In this document: positions 5,448-13,016 of the stretch, one piece after another
Layout: each line of letters begins with the position of its first letter
Numbering within the stretch: the first letter of the stretch is position 1
Source of the DNA: CAVDHB01 sp963608705
Lineage (GTDB): Bacteria > Bacteroidota > Bacteroidia > Bacteroidales > Bacteroidaceae
Direction of reading: 5' to 3'
Length of the DNA stretch: 19,980 nt
Assembly: GCA_963608705.1 (NCBI GenBank)
Contig: CAVDHB010000034.1
Location: 1-19,980, forward strand
Made by a program: the position numbers and the translations under genes
Notes under the pieces: model-generated
The model's database searches: none
Told to the model about the DNA's origin: nothing
What the model saw: only the letters and a program-made list of their open reading frames with translations

Positions 5448-7565
5448 TTACTTCACCACTAATTCCCCCTCCTCGGCTAAGTCGTGACAGGGAAGCTGCA
5501 AACGTTGACATTCGTGGCGGTAACGCATTCGCTGGCGAAAGGAAAGAGAGGCGTCCAAAACAATGTGACGGACTTGGAAAGACGTGAGGGCTTCTTGCAA
5601 CTCGCCATAGAAGCCTTTGCACACCCAGATATAGTCTATCCGTTGTGGAGTGACAAACTCTTGACGAAGCCACATGACATCTTTCAGCATAAGGACGGTG
5701 GCCAAGGGAGTTCTCCACAATCCGTCCGTAGGCTGTACGACTTGAGGAGGGGAAATTCCCATGCGCTTCCATGTATTCCGGCGAAGATAGTCCGTGCCAG
5801 AAGCTACCCGCTCTTTCCACACAGGGAACAACTGGCTCTTTCCACTATGACTTACCCACTGCACCATCGGACAATAGCGACTCACATAAAAAACCATGTA
5901 CGACGAAGGGGGACTGGCATAACGATGGCTCACCAAACCTCCGATGAACAAGATGCCCCACAAAAGCATCGCATACATCCATACCAACCGACTAAGGTAC
6001 TTACGGAGAAAAAGGAGGGCAAACAGTAGATAGCTGAGCCAACACAACACAGCGGTGAAGCCCGGAACGGACAGAGAGATGTATGGCAAACCGGCCATCC
6101 ACCGTATCCCCTCGTTTTGCCAAGAGAGAAGAGTGTGTAAGACAACGGAAATGCTCTCGCCGACTATTCCCCACTCCCATCCCGCAAAGGAAACCACCGC
6201 CTGCCAGGCAAATCCGACCATAGCGCCGAACAAGACCAAGGAAGACAGTGGCACTATCCAGAGATTCGTGAGCAAGTTGTACAGAGGAAGGGAAGAGAAG
6301 TAGTATAGCTGCATTGGCAGGATAAAGATTTGCACTGCTAATGTGAAGGAGATGACTTTCAAAAAATAATCCCATACAATATGACGTGTACGCAGCAGAC
6401 GAAACAGGAATGGATGTAACAACAATATAGCCAGCACACTACAGAAGGAGAGTTGGAAACCGACATCGAACAGTGACGAAGGGTCGATTAGGCACATGAA
6501 GAAAGCGGCCATACACAGGTTGTTCACTGAAAATGTCCGGCGTGAGAAGAAGGAAGCCGCTACCATGAGGGTGTACATCCAAGCAGCCCGGACTACGGAC
6601 GAAGGTGCCCCTGAGAGAAAGACTAAACTCCACATCAGGAGGATGATACAGCCACGGCCTATCGCACGTCCACCTGGAAGACGGTACAGACTGAAGGAAA
6701 AGAGCAACTCCATACAGATATAAATCAACGCCATGTGAGAACCGGAAAGTGCCAAGATATGGGCAGCTCCTGTCACATTGTACTCGTCTTTCAACTCGGC
6801 GGAAAGACGAGAGGTATCACCCAAGGTGATGGCGGCAAAGAGGGCGGAAGTCTCTCCTCCCTCAGCGATAAAGGGAGCAAGCATACGGTTGCGGGCTTGC
6901 AGGAAATACAATCGGAAACGATCGATAAAGGAAAGCTGTGACCAGAAGGTTTGTGGAGCATCCACCTTGTACCATCTCCACGAAGCTACGTATGCCTGTC
7001 CGCTGATGCCCGTATTTCGTAAATAGGTGGCATAATCAAATCCTCCTAACACCGGGCTATTCCGAGGCTGAAATATCCTGCCGAAGAAAAGCAGAGCATC
7101 TCCCGCTCGAAGGGACTTGGCCAGCGTATCTTTCTCCAAAGAGATAATCACCCTGCGCTGTATCTCCGTCTCCTTTCCGTCTTCAGAATATGTGGAAAGC
7201 AGCTGCACGGGAACTTGGAAGGTGGTACTCTTCTCTGAGGGATTGTCCATCAGCATCGCCTTGTACCAAAGGCTTTCCTCCGACCATTCTTCCGCTAATT
7301 GCTGCCACTGTAGCAGCCGTCCTCCCCACCCCATACCCAGCAAGAAGAGAGTCAGCACAACACCGAAGAAAGGAGATTGAAATGAAGTTGTTTTCTTAAA
7401 ATACAGCACCGTTAGCAGTAGTGCAGAAACCGTAAGAAAACCATACACCCCTATCCCTGTTAAGGGACACTGGATATATTCCGACAAAGCGATACCCGTC
7501 ACCAAAGGGATTAACAACCGCAGGAAGGGACAGCTTTGCCACGTGGAGATGAACTCTTTTCTCAC
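5448..7565 (-). CDS. comEC: ComEC/Rec2-family DNA-uptake channel protein
   Basis: A polytopic inner-membrane protein predicted to pass single-stranded DNA into the cytoplasm during natural transformation. From a GTG at 7565 it is 705 aa, the usual Bacteroidetes size. N-terminal membrane segments (PFLRLLIPLVTGIAL and on) are followed by an extracytoplasmic domain, then the competence helix bundle with the hallmark HILALSGSHM, and many further hydrophobic segments. The C-terminal ~150 residues lack the HxHxDH metallo-beta-lactamase motif, so it is a ComEC without a recognisable nuclease domain. The frame stays open up to an ATG at 7775, but those 70 extra residues are hydrophilic, unlike ComEC, and are partly encoded by a palindromic repeat element, so I place the start downstream. 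Natural transformation is little documented in this group, so the physiological role is uncertain. Confidence 0.88.
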   Translation of the reverse strand: MRKEFISTWQSCPFLRLLIPLVTGIALSEYIQCPLTGIGVYGFLTVSALLLTVLYFKKTTSFQSPFFGVVLTLFLLGMGWGGRLLQWQQLAEEWSEESLWYKAMLMDNPSEKSTTFQVPVQLLSTYSEDGKETEIQRRVIISLEKDTLAKSLRAGDALLFFGRIFQPRNSPVLGGFDYATYLRNTGISGQAYVASWRWYKVDAPQTFWSQLSFIDRFRLYFLQARNRMLAPFIAEGGETSALFAAITLGDTSRLSAELKDEYNVTGAAHILALSGSHMALIYICMELLFSFSLYRLPGGRAIGRGCIILLMWSLVFLSGAPSSVVRAAWMYTLMVAASFFSRRTFSVNNLCMAAFFMCLIDPSSLFDVGFQLSFCSVLAILLLHPFLFRLLRTRHIVWDYFLKVISFTLAVQIFILPMQLYYFSSLPLYNLLTNLWIVPLSSLVLFGAMVGFAWQAVVSFAGWEWGIVGESISVVLHTLLSWQNEGIRWMAGLPYISLSVPGFTAVLCWLSYLLFALLFLRKYLSRLVWMYAMLLWGILFIGGLVSHRYASPPSSYMVFYVSRYCPMVQWVSHSGKSQLFPVWKERVASGTDYLRRNTWKRMGISPPQVVQPTDGLWRTPLATVLMLKDVMWLRQEFVTPQRIDYIWVCKGFYGELQEALTSFQVRHIVLDASLSFRQRMRYRHECQRLQLPCHDLAEEGELVVK

Positions 7566-7688
7566 CTGCTTGCTTTTGGTAATTTCTACAGGCTGTAAAG
7601 ATAGTTGTTTCTCCGTACGGTTTCCTCCTATTTCCTTGTTTATTAATGTTTTTTGAGGATATAATGGGGAGCAGCAGCAATTGGGGAT

Positions 7689-7942
7689 ATGATTATCCGC
7701 AATCACATTGTTTAGGTAGAGACGCAATTCATTGCGTCTCCGCTTTTCATAGTGTTTTAATATCTTACTAATCACAGATACAATTCATCATTGATGAATG
7801 TGGAGACGCGATGAATGGAGACGCGATGAATGGAGACGCGATGAATGGAGACGCGATGAATGGAGACGCGATGAATCGCGTCTCTACTAGTTCAATATTG
7901 CAACGTGCAAAACAGGAGAATGACATGTTTGCGGATAATCAT
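7689..7942. repeat. Nested palindromic MITE-like element
   Basis: The segment is bounded by a perfect 14-bp inverted repeat: ATGATTATCCGCAA at 7689-7702 and its complement at 7929-7942. Inside lies a second inverted pair, GTAGAGACGC at 7716-7725 and its complement at 7878-7887. There are also two self-complementary blocks, GAGACGCAAT-TC-ATTGCGTCTC (7719-7740) and GAGACGCGAT-GA-ATCGCGTCTC (7863-7884), and a smaller one, TTCATCA-T-TGATGAA (7783-7797). There is no coding content and no clear target-site duplication. This looks like a non-autonomous or REP-type repeat element inserted between the hicB-like gene and comEC. Confidence 0.7.
7801..7875. repeat. Five tandem copies of a 15-bp unit
   Basis: TGGAGACGCGATGAA is repeated five times without change and without spacers (7801, 7816, 7831, 7846, 7861). 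The last unit pairs with the following ATCGCGTCTC to form a 10-bp hairpin. Each unit contains one arm of that hairpin, so the array could form alternative cruciforms. The structure suggests replication slippage within a palindromic element. Confidence 0.97.
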
Positions 7943-8003
7943 CAAACCATATAACTCTTACCCCTAACTTACTTGAGATACACTGCCATGCTACACGCAG
8001 CCC

Positions 8004-8041
8004 AAAAAGAAAGCTCCGAAGCAAGTTTACCTCAGAGCTTT
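8004..8041 (-). terminator. Intrinsic terminator after the hicB-like gene
   Basis: Read on the minus strand, AAAGCTC-x-GA pairs with TC-x-GAGCTTT (arms at 8010-8019 and 8032-8041), closing a 12-nt loop and followed by TTTCTTTTTGGG. It begins about 30 nt after the stop codon at 8071, the right place and orientation to end that transcript. Confidence 0.7.
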
Positions 8042-8070
8042 CCCGCTCATTTACTTATAAAGACCCGCAA

Positions 8071-8466
8071 TCAGAAAGTTGCGGCCTGTAAGTCTGCTTT
8101 TATCTTATTCATGCAGTTTGCCAATCGTTGATACGTCTTGTCTCCCGCCTTCTTCACTCCGCTACTGTACTGCCTCATCAGTGACGGATTCACCCCCGCT
8201 CTCTTAGCAATATCGCTGATATTCAAGAAAGAGAAGTAATTGAAGAAGGACTGCAAATCGTATTTATACACAAATTCCACTTTCGGAAACTCCTTACCAT
8301 CCAGACGAGCGTCTTCTACGGCCTCCTTGTAGCAAGCCGCCAAATCAGCCTTCGCCTCTTCAACCGTCTTTCCGGTCGAGTTCAAGCCCACACCATCAAT
8401 GTCATTTTCCGTATAACACCAATACATCCCGTCCTTGGCTTGTTCCACTGTCACCACTACTTTCAT
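8071..8466 (-). CDS. HicB-like antitoxin / HTH regulator, without a visible HicA partner
   Basis: A protein of 131 aa. Residues 1-60 have the HicB partial RNase-H-like fold pattern: MKVVVTVEQ, a D-G-x-x-W strand, and ENDIDGVGLNSTGKTVEEAKADL, typical of HicB N-termini. Residues ~72-131 look like a helix-turn-helix domain (NISDIAKRAGVNPSLMRQYSSG), which in HicB proteins binds the promoter DNA. In complete systems this antitoxin neutralises the small mRNA-cleaving toxin HicA. No HicA-like reading frame (about 60 aa with a catalytic His in a G-S-H-x-x-x motif) is present on either side in 7776-8070 or 8467-8699. It is monocistronic, flanked by terminators, and may be a solitary regulator or a relic. 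Confidence 0.82.
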   Translation of the reverse strand: MKVVVTVEQAKDGMYWCYTENDIDGVGLNSTGKTVEEAKADLAACYKEAVEDARLDGKEFPKVEFVYKYDLQSFFNYFSFLNISDIAKRAGVNPSLMRQYSSGVKKAGDKTYQRLANCMNKIKADLQAATF

Positions 8467-8521
8467 GATATGAATTTATTACAGTTAATATATCGACCGT
8501 ATAAAGGTAGCAAAAAAGCTA

Positions 8522-8545
8522 TAAATGTGCAATGTTATACATTTA
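8522..8545. promoter_or_regulatory. Inverted repeat upstream of the hicB-like gene, possible operator
   Basis: A perfect 7-bp inverted repeat, TAAATGT-N10-ACATTTA, lies 56-79 nt upstream of the start at 8466. The spacing of about 17 bp between half-site centres suits a dimeric HTH protein. The gene encodes an HTH domain, so autoregulation is plausible. AT-rich inverted repeats also arise by chance, so confidence is low. Confidence 0.3.
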
Positions 8546-8641
8546 ATTTGAGCTAACATGGAGTTAAAAGTCACGAACATAGACTTGACAAAGCTTTAAG
8601 AATTACACAGTAGAGACTAAGAGCATCAGAATCAAGAGACT

Positions 8642-8682
8642 AAAAAAGCGGGACTGCAAGTTTCCTTGACAGTCCCGCTTTT
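8642..8682 (-). terminator. Strong intrinsic terminator after rpoC
   Basis: On the minus strand a 9-bp GC-rich stem, GCGGGACTG / CAGTCCCGC, extended by four A-T pairs, encloses a 13-nt loop and is followed by a run of six T. It starts about 18 nt after the rpoC stop and is the likely end of the secE-to-rpoC transcription unit. Confidence 0.93.
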
Positions 8683-8699
8683 ATAATTGAGATGAAATG

Positions 8700-11600
8700 T
8701 TATTTCATTTCCTTGTAATCTATCACATTCTTGCGATTGGCTACCATACGGTCGTAGTCCTCTTTGTTTCCGACAATGATTTTCTGCCATTCACGCAATC
8801 CCGTACCAGCCGGAATCAAGTGACCGCAGATAACATTCTCTTTCATACCTTCGAGGTTGTCCACTTTTCCACGGATAGCCGCATCGTTGAGCACTTTGGT
8901 TGTCTCCTGGAAAGAAGCGGCGGACATGAAGCTCTTGGTCTGCAAAGCGGCACGAGTGATACCCTGCAAAATCTGAGTGGAAGTAGCCGCCACGGCATCA
9001 CGCACCTGTACTAACTTCAAGTCACTACGTTTCAAGAAGCTGTTCTCGTCACGCAACTTACGGACGGAAATAATCTGTCCTTTCTTCAGGTTCTGGGAAT
9101 CTCCGGCATCCGTCACCACTTTCTTACCCCAGATACGGTCATTCTCTTCCACAAAATCGAGCTTGTCCACGATGTCAGACTCCAAGAAGCGCGTATCGCC
9201 CGGTTCGTTAATCTGCACCTTGCGCATCATCTGGCGAACAATCACCTCAAAGTGTTTGTCGTTTATCTTCACACCCTGCAAACGATACACATCCTGAATC
9301 TCGTTCACAATGTATTCCTGCACAGCCGTCGGTCCTTTGATGGCCAAGATGTCGGCAGGCGTGATGGCACCGTCAGACAACGGCGTACCGGCACGCACAA
9401 AGTCGTTCTCCTGTACCAGAATTTGCTTTGACAACGGCACAAGGTACTTCTTCACGTCACCCATACGGCTTGTCACCACGATTTCACGATTACCACGTTT
9501 CACTTTGCCCATGGTAATCTCTCCATCGATTTCGGAAACAACAGCCGGGTTAGACGGGTTACGAGCCTCGAACAACTCTGTCACACGAGGCAGACCACCG
9601 GTAATATCTCCGGCACCACCCACGGCACGAGGAATCTTCACGAGGATATCGCCGGCTTTCACTTTCTGGCCGTCTTCCACCACTACGTGACCACCCACCG
9701 GGAGGTTGTAGTTACGCAACACTTCTCCATGCTCGTCTTTGATAACACAGGTAGGAATCTTGGATTTCTCCTTGGACTCAATGATGATGTATTCCTTCAA
9801 ACCTGTGGTCTCATCGGCTTCCACACGATAAGTCACATTGTCTATCAAATCAACCATCTCGATGGTACCACCTTTCTCCGTCACAATCACGGCGTTAAAC
9901 GGATCCCACTTGGCAATCATCTTGCCTTTCTCCACAATCTCACCGTCAGCGGCATAGAGCAACGCACCGTAAGGCACGTTCTGGGTAGACAATGTAATGC
10001 CTGTGTTCACATCCACGAAGCGGACTTCCGCCAGACGGCCTACAACCACTTTCACGGCCTCACCTGTCTCGTCGGTCTTATCCACCGTACGCAGTTCCTC
10101 AAATTCCAGCTTGCAGTCATGTTTAGCCACGATACTTGCATTGGCAGCAGCGTTACCAGCCACACCACCGGCGTGGAACGTACGCAACGTCAACTGTGTA
10201 CCCGGCTCACCGATAGACTGTGCGGCAATCACACCGACAGCCTCACCAAGCTGTACCATACGGTTATTGGCCAAGTTACGTCCATAACACTTCATGCAGA
10301 CACCGTGTTTGCTCTCGCAGGTCAGCACGGAACGGATTTCCACGCTCTCAATCGGAGACTCTTCAATCTCCTTGGCGATTTCCTCCGTAATCTCATCGCC
10401 AGACTTGACAATGAGCTTGCCCGTGTTAGGATGATAAATATCATGTACGGACACACGACCGAGAATACGCTCATACAGAGAAGAGATGACTTCATCGCCA
10501 CTCTTCAACGCCGTACAAACCAATCCACGGAGGGTTCCGCAATCCTCTTCTGTTATAATCACATCATGGCTCACATCCACCAGACGACGGGTCAAATATC
10601 CTGCATCAGCCGTCTTCAAAGCGGTATCAGCCAAACCCTTACGAGCACCGTGCGTAGAGATGAAGTACTCCAACACACTCATACCTTCCTTAAAGTTAGA
10701 AAGGATAGGGTTCTCGATAATCTGCGGTCCTTCGGCACCGGCCTTCTGCGGCTTGGCCATCAAACCACGCATACCTGCCAACTGAGCAATCTGGTCGGCA
10801 GAACCACGGGCTCCAGAATCCAGCATCATGAAGACAGCGTTGAATCCCTGGTCGGCTTCCGTCATCTGCTTCATCAATTCCTTCTTCAAGTCGGCGTTCA
10901 CGTGTGTCCACGTATCAATTACCTGGTTGTAACGCTCGTTATCGGTGATGAATCCCATGTTGTAGTTCATGGTGATTTGCTCGATCTCCTCCTCACCTTT
11001 CTTCACAATATCCTCTTTCTCTTTCGGGATGATGATATCGTCAAGGTTGAAGGACAATCCACCTTCGTAAGACATCTTGTAACCCAAGTTCTTGATACCG
11101 TCCAGGAACTCGCAAGCCTTCGCCATACCCACCACGCGGATTACATCGGCAATCAAGGTACGCAATGTTTTCTTGGAGATAATCTCGTTACGGTAGCCAA
11201 CCTCGTCAGGGATAATCTGGTTCACGATGACACGTCCCACTGAAGTCTCGCGCATCTGCTTCTCCAGCTTGCCCTCCTCGTTCAAGTCGTTGACAAGTAC
11301 ACGTACCTTGGCATGGACATCCACTTTATGACGGTTGAAGGCAATGATAGCCTCCTCTGGTCCGTAGAACGTCATACCTTCACCTTTGGCTCCCTCACGG
11401 AGCTTGGTGATGTAATACAATCCCAACACCATATCCTGTGAAGGCACTGAGACCGGGGCACCATTGGCCGGGTTCAAGATATTATGTGCCTGAAGCATAA
11501 GCAACTGAGCTTCCAACACCGCCTCGTTGCTCAAAGGCAAGTGAACAGACATCTGGTCTCCATCGAAGTCGGCGTTGAACGGCGTACAAGCCAAGGGGTG

Positions 11601-12983
11601 CAACTGGATAGCCTTTCCCTCAATCATCTTCGGCTGGAACGCCTGAATACTCAAACGGTGAAGAGTCGGGGCACGGTTCAACAATACAGGGTGTCCTTTC
11701 ATCACAAATTCCAGGATGTCCCAGATTATCGGGTCACGGCGGTCAATCAACTTCTTAGCGGATTTCACCGTCTTCACGATGCCACGCTCAATGAGCTTGC
11801 GGATAATGAATGGTTTGTAAAGCTCGGCAGCCATCAACTTAGGCAGACCACATTCGCCAATCTTCAATTCAGGGCCGACCACAATCACGGAACGTCCTGA
11901 GTAGTCCACACGTTTACCCAACAAGTTCTGACGGAAACGTCCCTGCTTTCCTTTCAATGAGTCGGAAAGTGATTTCAACGGACGGTTGGAGTCAGACTTC
12001 ACGGCACTGGACTTACGGGAGTTGTCGAACAAGCTGTCCACAGACTCCTGCAACATACGTTTTTCGTTACGAAGAATGACATCCGGTGCCTTGATTTCAA
12101 TCAGTCGTTTCAAACGGTTGTTACGAATGATGACACGACGATAAAGGTCGTTCAAGTCGGAAGTGGCGAAACGTCCACCGTCCAACGGCACCAACGGACG
12201 CAAATCCGGTGGAGTGACAGGGATAATCTTCATAACCATCCACTCAGGCTTGTTACGTCCACGGCTGGAACGGAAAGCCTCCACCACCTGCAGACGTTTC
12301 AACGCCTCGTTCTTACGCTGTTGGGAGGTGTCAGAGTTGGCGCGGTCACGCAACTCGTAAGACAGGGAATCCAAATCCAGACGCTGCAACATATCATATA
12401 CAGCCTCACCACCCATCTTAGCGATGAACTTATTGGGGTCTGTGTCTTCCAAATACTGGTTGTCCTGCGGCAGTTTGTCCAACAGGTCGAGGTATTCGTC
12501 TTCTGTCAACAAGTCATTGGCAGACACACCTTCTTTCTCAGCCACACCCGGCTGGATGACGATGTAACGTTCATAATAGATGACGGCATCCAGTTTCTTG
12601 GTAGGAAGTCCGAGCAAGTAGCCGATTTTATTCGGCAAGGAACGGAAATACCAGATATGTGCCACTGGCACCACCAACTGGATATGTCCGCAACGTTCAC
12701 GACGCACCTTCTTCTCTGTCACTTCCACACCGCAACGGTCGCAGACAATACCTTTATAACGGATACGCTTGTACTTACCGCAGGCACACTCATAATCCTT
12801 CGTAGGACCAAAGATGCGCTCGCAGAACAAACCGTCACGCTCTGGTTTATAGGTACGGTAGTTGATCGTTTCGGGTTTCAGCACCTCACCATAGGAGTTC
12901 TCCAGGATTTCCTCAGGGGAAGCCAGTCCGATGGAGATCTTAGTGAAGTTACTCTTTATCTTATTTTCTTTTCTAAAAGCCAT
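8700..12983 (-). CDS. rpoC: DNA-directed RNA polymerase subunit beta'
   Basis: A 1427-aa largest subunit of RNA polymerase, the Bacteroidetes length. Visible landmarks are the N-terminal zinc ribbon with C66, C68, C81 and C84; the rudder/lid region; and the catalytic NADFDGDQM at 470-478, whose D472, D474 and D476 hold the active-site Mg2+. Further on are the second zinc site (CGTLRGLVC ... CESKHGVCMKC) and the bridge-helix/trigger-loop region (GEPGTQLTLRTFHAGG). With beta, alpha and omega it forms the core enzyme. It follows rpoB after 33 bp and is co-transcribed. The frame is intact, nothing is missing, and there are no signs of transfer. The strong terminator just beyond its stop marks the end of the operon. 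Confidence 0.99.
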   Translation of the reverse strand: MAFRKENKIKSNFTKISIGLASPEEILENSYGEVLKPETINYRTYKPERDGLFCERIFGPTKDYECACGKYKRIRYKGIVCDRCGVEVTEKKVRRERCGHIQLVVPVAHIWYFRSLPNKIGYLLGLPTKKLDAVIYYERYIVIQPGVAEKEGVSANDLLTEDEYLDLLDKLPQDNQYLEDTDPNKFIAKMGGEAVYDMLQRLDLDSLSYELRDRANSDTSQQRKNEALKRLQVVEAFRSSRGRNKPEWMVMKIIPVTPPDLRPLVPLDGGRFATSDLNDLYRRVIIRNNRLKRLIEIKAPDVILRNEKRMLQESVDSLFDNSRKSSAVKSDSNRPLKSLSDSLKGKQGRFRQNLLGKRVDYSGRSVIVVGPELKIGECGLPKLMAAELYKPFIIRKLIERGIVKTVKSAKKLIDRRDPIIWDILEFVMKGHPVLLNRAPTLHRLSIQAFQPKMIEGKAIQLHPLACTPFNADFDGDQMSVHLPLSNEAVLEAQLLMLQAHNILNPANGAPVSVPSQDMVLGLYYITKLREGAKGEGMTFYGPEEAIIAFNRHKVDVHAKVRVLVNDLNEEGKLEKQMRETSVGRVIVNQIIPDEVGYRNEIISKKTLRTLIADVIRVVGMAKACEFLDGIKNLGYKMSYEGGLSFNLDDIIIPKEKEDIVKKGEEEIEQITMNYNMGFITDNERYNQVIDTWTHVNADLKKELMKQMTEADQGFNAVFMMLDSGARGSADQIAQLAGMRGLMAKPQKAGAEGPQIIENPILSNFKEGMSVLEYFISTHGARKGLADTALKTADAGYLTRRLVDVSHDVIITEEDCGTLRGLVCTALKSGDEVISSLYERILGRVSVHDIYHPNTGKLIVKSGDEITEEIAKEIEESPIESVEIRSVLTCESKHGVCMKCYGRNLANNRMVQLGEAVGVIAAQSIGEPGTQLTLRTFHAGGVAGNAAANASIVAKHDCKLEFEELRTVDKTDETGEAVKVVVGRLAEVRFVDVNTGITLSTQNVPYGALLYAADGEIVEKGKMIAKWDPFNAVIVTEKGGTIEMVDLIDNVTYRVEADETTGLKEYIIIESKEKSKIPTCVIKDEHGEVLRNYNLPVGGHVVVEDGQKVKAGDILVKIPRAVGGAGDITGGLPRVTELFEARNPSNPAVVSEIDGEITMGKVKRGNREIVVTSRMGDVKKYLVPLSKQILVQENDFVRAGTPLSDGAITPADILAIKGPTAVQEYIVNEIQDVYRLQGVKINDKHFEVIVRQMMRKVQINEPGDTRFLESDIVDKLDFVEENDRIWGKKVVTDAGDSQNLKKGQIISVRKLRDENSFLKRSDLKLVQVRDAVAATSTQILQGITRAALQTKSFMSAASFQETTKVLNDAAIRGKVDNLEGMKENVICGHLIPAGTGLREWQKIIVGNKEDYDRMVANRKNVIDYKEMK

Positions 12984-13016
12984 ATTTCTTATTGTTATAG
13001 GTGTAAAGAGTTGAAA

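Noticed and set aside
7801..7875. CRISPR-like or iteron origin array
   Set aside because: The 15-bp units are back to back with no spacers, lie inside a palindromic element, and no replication initiator gene is nearby.
9687..11243. Long plus-strand open frame of 518 codons
   Set aside because: It lies entirely antisense to rpoC, whose catalytic residues are all intact; a codon-bias shadow.
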